Source: Xanthomonas rydalmerensis (lineage in GTDB: Bacteria; Pseudomonadota; Gammaproteobacteria; Xanthomonadales; Xanthomonadaceae). Taken from it: a stretch of 64,000 bases of DNA. Shown here one piece after another: positions 8,634 through 17,452 of the stretch (its first letter is position 1; the number at the start of each line of letters is the position of its first letter). The stretch covers positions 3,186,001 to 3,250,000 of the forward strand of contig NZ_CP126170.1 in NCBI RefSeq assembly GCF_033170385.1, given 5' to 3'. The translations under genes and the position numbers were made by a program. The notes under the pieces were generated by a model, which was not told the origin of the DNA, did not search any database, and saw only the letters and a list, made by a program, of their open reading frames with translations.

Positions 8634-10706
8634 ATGAAAGGGTTTTCCAAGCTGGCCTGGGCCGCACTCGCCATCCTGGCGGCGTTCTGCCTGGGCACCA
8701 TCGCCCTGCGCCGCGGCGAACACATCAATGCGTTGTGGATCGTGGTGGCCGCGGTCTCGATCTACCTGATCGCCTACCGCTTCTACAGCCTGTTCATCGC
8801 CAACAAGGTGATGCAGCTCGACCCCACCCGGGCCACGCCCGCGGTACTCAACAACGACGGCCTGGACTACGTGCCGACCAACAAGCACGTCTTGTTCGGC
8901 CACCACTTCGCCGCCATCGCCGGCGCCGGGCCGCTGGTCGGGCCGGTACTCGCCGCGCAGATGGGCTACCTGCCCGGGCTGCTGTGGCTGGTGGTCGGCG
9001 TGGTGTTCGCCGGCGCGGTGCAGGACTTCGTGGTGCTGTTCCTCTCCAGCCGCCGCAATGGGCGTTCGCTCGGCGACCTGGTGCGCGAGGAGATGGGCCA
9101 GGTCCCCGGCACCATCGCCCTGTTCGGCGCCTTCCTGATCATGATCATCATCCTGGCGGTGCTGGCGATGGTGGTGGTCAAGGCGCTGGCGGAAAGCCCA
9201 TGGGGCATGTTCACGGTGATCGCGACCATGCCCATCGCGATCCTGATGGGCGTGTACATGCGCTACATCCGCCCCGGCAAGATCGGCGAGATCTCGATCG
9301 TCGGCCTGATCCTGCTGCTGGCGGCGATCTGGTTCGGCGGCAAGGTCGCCGCCGATCCCACCTGGGGCCCGGCCTTCACCTTCACCGACGTGCAGATCAC
9401 CTGGATGCTGATCGGCTACGGCTTCGTCGCCTCGGTGCTGCCGGTGTGGCTGCTGCTGGCGCCGCGCGACTACCTGTCCACCTTCCTCAAGATCGGCACC
9501 ATCATCGCCCTGGCCATCGGCATCCTGGTGGTCATGCCCGACCTGAAGATGCCGGCGCTGACGCAATACGCGCACAACGGCATGGGCCCGGTGTGGACCG
9601 GCGGCATCTTCCCGTTCCTGTTCATCACCATCGCCTGCGGCGCGGTGTCCGGCTTCCACGCACTGATCTCCTCCGGCACCACGCCCAAGCTGCTCGCCAA
9701 CGAAGGCCATATGCGCTACATCGGCTACGGCGGCATGCTGATGGAATCGTTCGTCGCGGTGATGGCGCTGGTCGCCGCCTCGATCATCGAGCCGGGCGTG
9801 TACTTCGCGATGAATGCGCCGGCGTCGATGGTCGGCAACGACGTCGTCGCGGTCGCGGCCAAGGTCAGCGAATGGGGATTTGCGATCACCCCCGAGGTGC
9901 TCGAAGCCACCGCCCGCGACATCGGCGAGACCACCATCCTGGCCCGCGCCGGCGGCGCCCCGACCCTGGCGGTCGGTATCGCGCAGATCTTGCACCAACT
10001 GCTGCCGGGCGAGGACATGATGGCGTTCTGGTACCACTTCGCGATCCTGTTCGAGGCGCTGTTCATCCTCACCGCGGTCGATGCCGGCACCCGCGCCGGG
10101 CGCTTCATGCTGCAGGACCTGCTGGGCAATTTCGTGCCGGCGCTGAAGCGGACCGAATCGTGGGCCGCCAACATCGTCGCCACCGGCGGCTGTGTGGCGC
10201 TGTGGGGCTATCTGCTCTACACCGGGGTCAAGGATCCGTACGGCGGCATCCGCACGCTCTGGCCGCTGTTCGGCATCTCCAACCAGATGCTCGCCGGCAT
10301 CGCGCTGATGCTTGGCACCGTGGTGCTGTTCAAGCTGAAGCGTGACCGCTACGCCTGGGTCACCATCGTGCCGGCGCTGTGGCTGCTGATCTGCACCACC
10401 TACGCGGGGCTGATCAAGATCTTCGACCCGAACCCAGCGCAGGGCTTCCTGGCGCAGGCGCACAAGTTCCAGGACGCGATCGCCAGCGGCACGATCACCG
10501 CGCCGGCCAAGACGGTGGCGCAGATGCAGCAGATCGTGACCAACGCCTACGTCAACACCGGGCTGACCGCCCTGTTCCTGTTCGTGGTGTTCTCCGTGCT
10601 GATCTACGCGGTGAAGACCATCCTCGCCGCCCGCCGCACCCCGCAGCGCAGCGACAGGGAAACCCCGTACGTGGCCTTGCAGCCGCACCAGATGGCGGAC
10701 CTGTAA
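8634..10706 (+). CDS. cstA: Carbon starvation protein A / pyruvate-peptide transporter
   Basis: 690-residue inner-membrane protein with about 16-18 hydrophobic segments and the CstA signatures [23 protein letters not shown] near residue 80 and [19 protein letters not shown] near 335. CstA/BtsT proteins take up pyruvate or peptides under carbon limitation. The ATG at 8634 follows gggggagcgttctgc; an upstream in-frame start (8577) would add 19 unlikely residues. It is followed with a 1-base overlap by the small YbdD-like gene, the usual arrangement for this transporter. Confidence 0.95.
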   Translation: MKGFSKLAWAALAILAAFCLGTIALRRGEHINALWIVVAAVSIYLIAYRFYSLFIANKVMQLDPTRATPAVLNNDGLDYVPTNKHVLFGHHFAAIAGAGPLVGPVLAAQMGYLPGLLWLVVGVVFAGAVQDFVVLFLSSRRNGRSLGDLVREEMGQVPGTIALFGAFLIMIIILAVLAMVVVKALAESPWGMFTVIATMPIAILMGVYMRYIRPGKIGEISIVGLILLLAAIWFGGKVAADPTWGPAFTFTDVQITWMLIGYGFVASVLPVWLLLAPRDYLSTFLKIGTIIALAIGILVVMPDLKMPALTQYAHNGMGPVWTGGIFPFLFITIACGAVSGFHALISSGTTPKLLANEGHMRYIGYGGMLMESFVAVMALVAASIIEPGVYFAMNAPASMVGNDVVAVAAKVSEWGFAITPEVLEATARDIGETTILARAGGAPTLAVGIAQILHQLLPGEDMMAFWYHFAILFEALFILTAVDAGTRAGRFMLQDLLGNFVPALKRTESWAANIVATGGCVALWGYLLYTGVKDPYGGIRTLWPLFGISNQMLAGIALMLGTVVLFKLKRDRYAWVTIVPALWLLICTTYAGLIKIFDPNPAQGFLAQAHKFQDAIASGTITAPAKTVAQMQQIVTNAYVNTGLTALFLFVVFSVLIYAVKTILAARRTPQRSDRETPYVALQPHQMADL

Positions 10707-10930
10707 TGAGCGGCGCACTGGTTCCGGTCGGCCAGTACCAGGCGCACCGCCGGCTGTGGCGGCGCCTGGTGCAGACCGCGCGGCTGTGCTGCGGCATCCC
10801 CGACTACGACAACTACGTGCGGCACATGCTCGAGAAGCACCCGGACCGCGAGCCGATGGACTACAAGACCTTCTTCCGCGAGCGCCAGGAGGCAAGGTAT
10901 GGCGGCAAGAGCGGATTCCGCTGTTGTTGA
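10706..10930 (+). CDS. YbdD/YjiX family small protein
   Basis: 74 residues with the family pattern: [24 protein letters not shown], then [23 protein letters not shown] and a short C-terminal tail. Members always sit directly after CstA/BtsT-type transporter genes and are required for transport in the systems tested. Here the ATG at 10706 overlaps the cstA stop codon (TAATG), so translation is coupled. Confidence 0.9.
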   Translation: MSGALVPVGQYQAHRRLWRRLVQTARLCCGIPDYDNYVRHMLEKHPDREPMDYKTFFRERQEARYGGKSGFRCC

Positions 10931-11063
10931 GGGGCTGGGATTAGGGAGTCGGGATTGGGGATTGGTGGGACGCCTGACGGCGTTTGGCGATTCGACCGGA
11001 TCACACGGCGGCTCTCGTTCTGACGCGGCAATGCCTGGCGACAGGCATCGCCGCGGCGCTGTT

Positions 11064-11125
11064 GTAGGAGCGGCTTCAGCCGCGAGGCCTTACCGATAGC
11101 GCGTCGCGGCTGAAGCCGCTCCTAC
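11064..11125. repeat. Palindromic repeat (GAGCGGCTTCAGCCGC family)
   Basis: The arms 11064-11085 and 11104-11125 are complementary over 22 bases. The copy sits between the convergent ybdD-like and HAD genes. GGGATTGGGGATT-type runs flank it on both sides (10933-10965, and inverted at 11171-11200). Confidence 0.9.
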
Positions 11126-11204
11126 GAACAGAGCGACATTCCGCGATGCCAGGCACTCGCGGAAACCTCCCATTCCCGAATCCCCATTCCCGAATCCCGG
11201 CTCT

Positions 11205-11891
11205 TCAGGCCGCCGCGGCCCGCACCAGTTCCGCATAGGTCTGCGGCAGCTCGCGCATGTGTTCCATCACCGCGGCCACGCCGAGTTGGCGAAGGGTCGC
11301 CGCATGCCCGGCAGGAATATGCGCGGCGCCGGTGAAGCCGATCACGGTCATGCCCGCGGCCAGCGCGGCACTGGCGCCGGTGGCGCTGTCCTCGATCACC
11401 AGGCAGCGCTCCGGCGCCACGTTCAATGTGCGCGCCGCCAGCTGATACACGTCCGGCGCGGGCTTGGGCCGCGCCACCATGTCGGCGCTGAAGATGCGCT
11501 CGCCGACGCGCTCGTGCAGGCCGGCACGCGCCACCGAGGCGACCACGCTCTCGCGCATGCTGTTGGAGGCGACGGCCAGCGGCAGCGGCAACGCCAGCAA
11601 GGCCTCGCGCACGCCGTCGATCGGCTGCACTTCGGCCGCGATCAGCGCTTCGGAGCGCGCGCGGATCTCCTGATAAAGGCCCGGCGGCAACGTCAGCGCG
11701 TACTGCCGTTGCACGCGCTGCACGATCTCCTGCGCGGTGAGGCCGAAGCTGCCGGCGAGAAAGCGTTCCAGTTCGGCCCGCGGCACATAGGCGCCCAGCG
11801 CGTCGAGCATCACTCGGTCGGCCAGCACTTCGCTGTCGACGAGCACGCCGTCGCAATCGCTGATCAACAGGTCGAAGGGGGTCGCCGTCAT
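11205..11891 (-). CDS. HAD-superfamily phosphatase (beta-phosphoglucomutase-like)
   Basis: 228 residues with all HAD motifs: DCDGVLVDSE near residue 12 (two catalytic aspartates), SNSMRES (motif II serine/threonine region), the motif III lysine in ARPKPAPDVY, and IEDSATGASAALAAGM with the acidic motif IV. The cap is the helical type found in beta-phosphoglucomutases and phosphoglycolate phosphatases. The substrate is unknown; a sugar phosphate is the likely class. The start at 11891 follows AAGGAGCGCGCG. It is the only gene in its transcript. Confidence 0.88.
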   Translation of the reverse strand: MTATPFDLLISDCDGVLVDSEVLADRVMLDALGAYVPRAELERFLAGSFGLTAQEIVQRVQRQYALTLPPGLYQEIRARSEALIAAEVQPIDGVREALLALPLPLAVASNSMRESVVASVARAGLHERVGERIFSADMVARPKPAPDVYQLAARTLNVAPERCLVIEDSATGASAALAAGMTVIGFTGAAHIPAGHAATLRQLGVAAVMEHMRELPQTYAELVRAAAA

Positions 11892-12223
11892 CGCGCGCTC
11901 CTTTGGGAAAACGTCATTATGCCGCTGCGCACATGTCCCTCGCCTGTGCGGCATCTGCAGCCGCGGCAGCGCGTGCATGCAGGAGGCGCACGCGGCGCTG
12001 CCTGTATGCCCTGCCTGTTCGCCGCCTCACCACATCGCGGCGCATCCCGACTGACGGACGTTTGTTTCCGGTTAAACCACCATCCAGCTGGTGGGACGCC
12101 ACCCGAGATCCGCAGACAGCGTCACAAAACTGGCGCAACACCGCCGCGATCGGCTGCTAGCATCGGGAGCGGCGCCAGGATCTGCGCCGTCATCCAGGAC
12201 CGCGAACAGGAAAGGAGCCTTGC
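11892..12223. other. Intergenic region between divergent genes
   Basis: 332 bases between the HAD gene (minus) and the ankyrin-repeat protein (plus). Several short frames exist but none has family features or a ribosome site. AGGAAAGGAG at 12208-12217 is the strong ribosome site for the next gene. Nothing else is recognised. Confidence 0.5.
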
Positions 12224-12991
12224 ATGCGTACGCCCGTCCCCGCCCTGATCGCACTCGCGACCTCGCTGTTCTTCTCGGTCAGTTGCGCCGCACAGTCCGG
12301 CGCCAAGGAGCATTCCGCCATGTCAGCCTCGCTGCAGGATCAGTCGGTCGCCTTTCGCGACCCCGCACTCGCCGACATCGCCGCCGCCATCGCGCGCGGC
12401 GATGTCGCCCGCATCGCCGCCCTGGCGCCCAGCACGGATCTGTCCGCGCACGGCGACCAGAACGTCACCCTGCTCGAATGGGCCATCTGGAACGAACAGC
12501 CGCGCGCACTGGCGGCTCTGCTCGACGCCGGTGCCGACCCGTCGCTGCCGGGCATGGACCAGGAAACCGTGGTGCACATGGCGGCCATGGCCAAGGACCC
12601 GCAGTACCTGCAAGTGCTGCTGCAGCACGGCGCCCCGGTCGACCCGGTGAGCGCGCGCGCGCACTGGACGCCGCTGTTCCGCGCCGTGCAGAGCAAGCGC
12701 GACGCGCAGATCGAGATGCTGCTCAAGGCCGGCGCCGATCCGAAGCGGGTCGACGCCACCGGCAACTCGTTGCTGCACCTGGCCGCGCAGAGCAGCGCCG
12801 GCAACCCGTGGGTGCCCAAGCTGCTGCAGGCCGGTGTCGATCCGACCCTGCGCAACGCGCAAGGCAAGACCTTCCAGGCCTACTTCTTCAACACGCCCGA
12901 GCGCCTGCTCAACGCCAACGCGCAGCAGACCCGCAACGACGTGCGCGCCTGGCTGAACGCCCACGCCATCCCCTTGGAAGCGACCCGCTGA
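12224..12991 (+). CDS. Ankyrin-repeat periplasmic protein, probable immunity protein (X-Tfi) for the next gene
   Basis: 255 residues. The N-terminal signal segment ends SLFFSVSC, where C21 may be a lipoprotein cysteine, though the lipobox is imperfect. From about residue 50 there are four to five ankyrin-like repeats (for example QNVTLLEWAIWNEQPRALAALLDAGADPSLPG, quoted in part: TLLEWAIWN, ALLDAGADP, LLKAGADP, NSLLHLAAQ). It lies 34 bases upstream of a lipase-fold protein with a type IV secretion tail. Xanthomonas type IV effectors are normally paired with an envelope-located immunity protein, so this is the natural candidate. That role is inferred from context. Confidence 0.8.
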   Translation: MRTPVPALIALATSLFFSVSCAAQSGAKEHSAMSASLQDQSVAFRDPALADIAAAIARGDVARIAALAPSTDLSAHGDQNVTLLEWAIWNEQPRALAALLDAGADPSLPGMDQETVVHMAAMAKDPQYLQVLLQHGAPVDPVSARAHWTPLFRAVQSKRDAQIEMLLKAGADPKRVDATGNSLLHLAAQSSAGNPWVPKLLQAGVDPTLRNAQGKTFQAYFFNTPERLLNANAQQTRNDVRAWLNAHAIPLEATR

Positions 12992-13025
12992 TGCGGTCGG
13001 TCACCCTCTTCGCACGGAGCCGCGC

Positions 13026-14222
13026 ATGAACCAGAGCGATCTTTCCCCGTCCGATCCGTCCACCTCGTTCTCCGAGGCCGTCCGCGGCCAACAGCCACAG
13101 GCCGTGGACCGGCAACTGCCGCCGCTGCTGCAGGACCTCTATCACACCGCGGCCGAGCGCCGTGCCGGCGGCGCCGAGACCTTCGCCGCGCTGCCCGATG
13201 GCTGGTCGCGCATGGACGACGCCGCACTGCAGCGCGCCGGCATCGACCCGAGCCTGCAGCACGACGCCAAGAGCGGCTTCGATGCCGCGTTCTACCGCAA
13301 CCCGCAGGGCAACGTGGTGCTGGGGTTCTGCGGCACCGACGAGCTGAAGGACTGGAAACACAACCTCGGCCAGGGCCTGGGCTTCTCCGACGCGCAATAC
13401 GCCTCGGCGATCCAGCTCGGCAGCCAGGCCAAGCAGGCCTTCGGCGAGAACCTGCTGATCTCCGGGCACTCGCTGGGCGGCGGCCTGGCCGCGGCCTCGT
13501 CGATGGTCAACGACGTGCCGGCGGTGACCTTCAACGCCGCCGGCGTCAACAACAAGACCCTAGAACGCGAGGGGCTGGACGCCGAGGCCGCCAAGGCCTA
13601 CGCCGCCGACGGGCTGATCCGCGGCTACCACGTCAAGAACGAACTGCTGACCTACCTGCAGGAAGACAACCTGCTCACCCGTGGGCTGATGCCCGACGCC
13701 GCCGGCCGCCAGATCCAGCTGCCGGAACCGGACCCGCTGTCGTTCGGCCAGCGCCTGATCCCCGGCATGATGCTCAAGCACCGCCTGGACCTGCACGGCA
13801 TCGATTCGGTGATGAAGGCCGAGGACCTGGCGCAGAACCAGAGCCAGCGTCAGGCGGAATCGGGCACGCTGTCGACCGGCAGCCGCCTGTTCAACGACGC
13901 GGTGGTGCAGTTGGACGGGCAGCGCGAGCGGCTCGGCCTGCACGACGACGCGGCCTTCCTCAACACCGCCGCCAGCGTCGCCGCGCGCGCCGGCCAGGAC
14001 GGCCTGCAGCGCATCGACCAGGTCCTGCCCAGCCGCGACGGCGACCGCCTGTTCGCGGTCCAGGGGCAGCCGGAGAACCCGGCGCACCTGCGCAGCCAGG
14101 TGCAGACCGCGGCCGCGGCCCACGAGCCGTCGCAGGCCAACGTCGGCCAGTTGCAGCAGCAGAACCTGCAGGCGCCACCGCAACAGCAGGAAGAACGGCA
14201 GCGCAGCGTGGCGATGCAGTAG
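13026..14222 (+). CDS. Putative antibacterial type IV secretion effector lipase (X-Tfe, XVIPCD protein)
   Basis: 398 residues, no signal peptide. The N-terminal to middle part is an alpha/beta hydrolase with the lipase elbow GHSLGG at 147-152 (S149 is the likely nucleophile). The C-terminal third (about 280-398) matches the Xanthomonas VirD4-interacting domain: GLHDDAAFLNTAASVAARAG, then GLQRIDQV, FAVQG at 343-347, PAHLRSQVQTA, and a glutamine-rich tail. Known biology: proteins with this domain are injected into rival bacteria by the Xanthomonadaceae type IV system, and some are phospholipases. The secretion machinery is not in the window. The upstream ankyrin protein is the likely antidote. 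Confidence 0.88.
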   Translation: MNQSDLSPSDPSTSFSEAVRGQQPQAVDRQLPPLLQDLYHTAAERRAGGAETFAALPDGWSRMDDAALQRAGIDPSLQHDAKSGFDAAFYRNPQGNVVLGFCGTDELKDWKHNLGQGLGFSDAQYASAIQLGSQAKQAFGENLLISGHSLGGGLAAASSMVNDVPAVTFNAAGVNNKTLEREGLDAEAAKAYAADGLIRGYHVKNELLTYLQEDNLLTRGLMPDAAGRQIQLPEPDPLSFGQRLIPGMMLKHRLDLHGIDSVMKAEDLAQNQSQRQAESGTLSTGSRLFNDAVVQLDGQRERLGLHDDAAFLNTAASVAARAGQDGLQRIDQVLPSRDGDRLFAVQGQPENPAHLRSQVQTAAAAHEPSQANVGQLQQQNLQAPPQQQEERQRSVAMQ

Positions 14223-14579
14223 TCGCTAGCAATAGGCCGCATCGCGGCAGGCGTCCACGGAGACGCCTGCCGCGGCGGCCGACTAAGGGCCCCTTGCCTG
14301 CACGGTGCTGGCCCTGCCCCACTCGCCGGCATGAGCCGGATGACGCATGCGTCGCCGGATGCGGCCCCCCGCTGAAGGGAGCTTCTACTAACTACGGACG
14401 CTGCCTGTAGGAGCGGCTTCAGCCGCGACAGGCTTGACCAGGAATGCCTGTCGCGGCTGAAGCCGCTCCTACACGGGCAATGGCGCGTCCCGCTGAGCGA
14501 CAGCAAAGCGCGTCATTCGAGGTGCACCGAAGACGCGCCATCCCCGCGAGGCGATTGCGCAAGGTCGGCGGCGTGCGTG
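14223..14579. other. Intergenic region with one palindrome
   Basis: 357 bases between the effector gene and the convergent membrane protein gene. Apart from the palindromic repeat at 14406-14473 I see a short inverted pair around ggcaggcgtc/gacgcctgcc (14248-14272) just after the effector stop. This may be a terminator, although it lacks a T run. Confidence 0.55.
14406..14473. repeat. Palindromic repeat, 28-bp arms
   Basis: tgtaggagcggcttcagccg opens the left arm (14406-14433); the right arm 14446-14473 is a perfect complement. This intact copy is the best reference for reconstructing the copy split by the IS110 element near 378/1611. Confidence 0.93.
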
Positions 14580-15239
14580 TCATGCGCCGCGGCGTGTCCG
14601 CCCATCATCGTCCGGACTCTCCTCGTCCAGGCCACGCAGATCGCGCTCGATCTCGGCCAGGCGCCGATGCTGCGCAGAGCGCTCGAACCAGGCCGGCCAG
14701 CGCAGCGATGCCACCACCAGGGCAACCGAGATCGCCAGCCCTGCCAGCAGGTTCGCCAGCACCACCGCCGGGCGCAGCACCCACAGATCCACGCCCGCGG
14801 TGTGCAGCAGCAAGCCCAGTGCCGGCACCCACATGACGCCGCCGCACGCGAACAGGATGCGATCGCTGCGCAGCCGCGCGCGGCGCAAGCGCACGATCGC
14901 CTGCTGGCTGTCGGCGATCGGGCCAGCGTAGTCGATCGCGCCGATGCGCCGCAGCTGCACGGCCGCGGTCAACAGCAGCGCCAGGCCGTAGCCGTGCAAG
15001 GCGAGGCCGTAGGCGACCAGATGCCAACTCCCCCAATGGTCGGTCCAGGCCGCCCCGCCCCACAGACTGAACAACAGGCCGATCGCCAACTGCAGCCACT
15101 GCGCGCCGGCGAGCAACCGCACGCGCCGGCCGATGCCGTGCAGCCCGCGCACGCGCTGCAGCGCATCGCTCCGCGCCGTCTGCCGTTCCAGTTGCCGGCC
15201 ATAGTCGATCCAGGCCGCCTTGAGTTCATCGAGTTCCAT
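14580..15239 (-). CDS. Membrane protein co-encoded with an ECF sigma factor
   Basis: 219 residues. A cytoplasmic N-terminus with MELDELKAAWIDYGRQLE is followed by four predicted membrane segments (about residues 42-58, 68-90, 125-145, 155-175). The protein ends in an acidic and basic C-terminal tail with a helix rich in E and R. It overlaps the sigma-factor gene by 14 bases, so the two are translated together. By position it could be the membrane anti-sigma factor, but I see no recognised zinc-binding anti-sigma motif. Function is unproven. Confidence 0.75.
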   Translation of the reverse strand: MELDELKAAWIDYGRQLERQTARSDALQRVRGLHGIGRRVRLLAGAQWLQLAIGLLFSLWGGAAWTDHWGSWHLVAYGLALHGYGLALLLTAAVQLRRIGAIDYAGPIADSQQAIVRLRRARLRSDRILFACGGVMWVPALGLLLHTAGVDLWVLRPAVVLANLLAGLAISVALVVASLRWPAWFERSAQHRRLAEIERDLRGLDEESPDDDGRTRRGA

Positions 15240-15747
15240 TGCCGTCTCCTCGGTTGCCGCCGGTGGTGCGGCGCAGTTGATCCTTGATGCGGCCCAGGCG
15301 GGTCGCCACGTTGCCCTCGCTCGTGCCCAGCACCTCGGCGCATTCGCGCTGGCTGCATCCGTCCAACTGCAGCAACAGCAGCGCGCGATTGACGGGGGAC
15401 AACAGGCGGATCGCCTGCTGCAGCAGCGCCACGCGCTGGCGCGCTTCGATATCGACGTCCTGCGCCCCCATCGCGTCCGGTGCGTACTCGGCTGCCACTT
15501 CACGATCGCGATGGCGGCTGCGCCGCTGGTGCGAGATCGCCACGTTCAGCGCGACGCGGTACATCCAGGTGGAAAACGGCCGCGCCGGATCGTAGGACGG
15601 CCACGCGCGCCACAGCGCGGCAGCGATCTCCTGGGCCAGATCCTCGCGGTCGTGGTAGCCCAGGCCATAGCTGGCGGCAATCTTGTAGACGATGCCGCGG
15701 TGCGCGCGCAGCAGGTCGGTGAAGTCGGAGGCGGCGCGGGGCGACAT
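15226..15747 (-). CDS. ECF-type RNA polymerase sigma factor
   Basis: 173 residues with region 2 (IVYKIAASYGLGYHDREDLAQEIAAALWRAWPSYDP, in part: DREDLAQEI and FSTWMYRVALNVAI) and region 4 with its helix-turn-helix (LLLLQLDGCSQRECAEVLGTSEGNV, in part: CSQRECAEVLGTSEG). There is no region 1.1 or 3, as expected for the extracytoplasmic-function group. It would redirect RNA polymerase to a small set of promoters. The start at 15747 is the only one giving the full region 2. It is followed by the overlapping membrane-protein gene. Confidence 0.93.
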   Translation of the reverse strand: MSPRAASDFTDLLRAHRGIVYKIAASYGLGYHDREDLAQEIAAALWRAWPSYDPARPFSTWMYRVALNVAISHQRRSRHRDREVAAEYAPDAMGAQDVDIEARQRVALLQQAIRLLSPVNRALLLLQLDGCSQRECAEVLGTSEGNVATRLGRIKDQLRRTTGGNRGDGNGTR

Positions 15748-15858
15748 GACGGTGCCGATGGGAAGGTTGTCCAGGTGATACGCACCAGCGGCCGAAACCT
15801 CACACCGGCCGCAGTCGCCGCCGCAGCAAGCCGCGGCTGACCGTCACGCCGCCCCGGC

Positions 15859-17103
15859 TCAGCCGGCGCCGGCCATCGCGCGCAGCACGATGCCCACCAC
15901 ATAGGCCAGATAGGTACCGGTGGCATAGCCCATCGTGCCCAGCAGCACGCCGACCGGCGCCAGCGCCGGATGGAACGCGGCAGCCACCACCGGCGCCGAG
16001 GCCGGGCCGCCGACGTTGCTCTGCGAGCCGATCGCAAAGTAGAAGAACGGCACCCGCAGCAGCTTGCCCAGCGCCAGCAGCAGCAGGACGTGCACGATCA
16101 GCCAGATCAGGCCCAGCGCGAAGATCCAGGGCCGGTCGAACAGCGCCAACAAGTCCATCTGCATGCCGATGCAGGCGATCAGGAAGTACAGCAGCAGCGT
16201 GCCGATGCGCGAGGCGCCGGCGCCCTCGAGGGTGCGCGCGCGGGTGAAGCTGAGCAGCAGGCCGAAGGTGGTCGCCAGCACCACCACCCACACGAACGGG
16301 GAGCCGAGGCTGAACTGTTTGGCCCAGCTGACGTTGGCGTCGAACCAGGCCGCCGCCGGCGTGGCGATCGCATGCGCCAGGCCGACCGCGCCGAACGCCA
16401 CGCCGACGATCAGCATCAGGTCGGTGAGGCTGGCCACGCGTTCGTGCTGGGCCTGGAAGTGCGCGATGCGTTGCTTGAGGTCGTCGATACCGCGGGTGTC
16501 GGCGCCGCTGCGCGCGTCGATGGCCGGCGCACGCTGTGCAAGAAAGATCAGCAGCGCCATCCACACGTAGCCGACGCCGACGTCGACCACGGCGAACTGG
16601 CCGAAGGTGGTGGCGTCGACCTGGAACACTTCGCGCATCGCCAGCATGTTGGCGCCACCGCCGATCCAGCTGCCGGCCAACGCCGCCATGCCGGCCCAGG
16701 TGTCGCCGGCCACGGTGACCGGGTGCAGCCACTTCATGATCTGGAACGCCACCACCGCGCCGAGCATGATGCTGAAGGACGCGCCCAGGTACATCGCCAC
16801 CAGCTTCGGCCCCAGCCGCAGGATGCCCTTGAGATCGACGGTGAGGGTGAGCAGCACCAGTGCCGCCGGCAGCAGCACGTCGCGCGCCACCGGGTTGTAG
16901 AGCGAGTTGTGCTGTCCGTCGATCAGCCCGACGGTGTTGTAGATGCCCGGAATCAGGTAGCACAGCAGCAGTGCCGGCACGATGCCGTAGAAGCGCTTCC
17001 AGAATCCCGACGGCCGCGCCGCGGTCCAGAACACCGCGCCCAGCGTGGCGGCGATCAGGCCGAAGATGACGATGTCGTTGGTGATCAGGGGCGTCGAGGG
17101 CAT
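15859..17103 (-). CDS. DUF819 family integral membrane protein
   Basis: 414 residues with about 11-12 membrane segments and the DUF819 hallmarks TWAGMAALAGSWIGGGANMLAM and the C-terminal FYFAIGSQSNVGGPASAPVV. The G-S-x-x-N-x-G-G-P-A type motifs resemble those of membrane symporters, but no substrate is established for the family. The ATG at 17103 starts the hydrophobic N-terminus; the frame is open further upstream but runs through repeat DNA (17117-17183). It ends 111 bases before the sigma-factor start and is read in the same direction as that gene. Confidence 0.88.
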   Translation of the reverse strand: MPSTPLITNDIVIFGLIAATLGAVFWTAARPSGFWKRFYGIVPALLLCYLIPGIYNTVGLIDGQHNSLYNPVARDVLLPAALVLLTLTVDLKGILRLGPKLVAMYLGASFSIMLGAVVAFQIMKWLHPVTVAGDTWAGMAALAGSWIGGGANMLAMREVFQVDATTFGQFAVVDVGVGYVWMALLIFLAQRAPAIDARSGADTRGIDDLKQRIAHFQAQHERVASLTDLMLIVGVAFGAVGLAHAIATPAAAWFDANVSWAKQFSLGSPFVWVVVLATTFGLLLSFTRARTLEGAGASRIGTLLLYFLIACIGMQMDLLALFDRPWIFALGLIWLIVHVLLLLALGKLLRVPFFYFAIGSQSNVGGPASAPVVAAAFHPALAPVGVLLGTMGYATGTYLAYVVGIVLRAMAGAG

Positions 17104-17116
17104 CGGGCGATGGGGC

Positions 17117-17183
17117 CGGGATTGGGGATTGGGGATTGGGGATTGGGGATTCGCGATTGGAGGTTGGAGGTTGGAGGTTGGAG
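17117..17183. repeat. GGGGATT and GGAGGTT short tandem repeats
   Basis: Five ggggatt units (17117-17151) are followed by three ggaggtt units (17159-17179). The slippage-prone tract sits directly upstream of the DUF819 start codon, so copy-number change could alter its leader. Confidence 0.85.
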
Positions 17184-17254
17184 ATGAAAACAGGGATCGA
17201 AAGAAAGCAGCAGGTTGAGTTCGCAGCATGGGAGCGCCGCAAGCAACCTGCTTT

Positions 17255-17320
17255 TTGTGGGAGGGGCTTCAGCCCCGACGCTTTACCAATGAAGCGTCGG
17301 GGCTGAAGCCCCTCCCACAA
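17255..17320. repeat. Variant palindromic repeat with compensatory arm changes
   Basis: The arms 17255-17283 and 17292-17320 are complementary over 29 bases. The core is gggaggggcttcagcccc instead of taggagcggcttcagccgc. Every changed base in one arm is matched in the other, so the fold is kept while the sequence differs. It lies between the DUF819 and S9 peptidase genes. A run of aatcccc units follows at 17352-17399. Confidence 0.9.
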
Positions 17321-17452
17321 CGGCTAACGGATCGCTGCGATCACGGGAAAGTCCCGAATCCCAAATCCCGAATCCCCAATCCCCAATTCCCAATCCCGGG
17401 ACCTGGGCCATGACCCAGGACGGGGGCCCGGAAACCCGAGCCCCAGGTCCCC

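Noticed and set aside
8165..10345. 726-codon open frame overlapping cstA
   Set aside because: It is out of frame with cstA, runs through repeats and has an R/G/H-rich product typical of a shadow frame.
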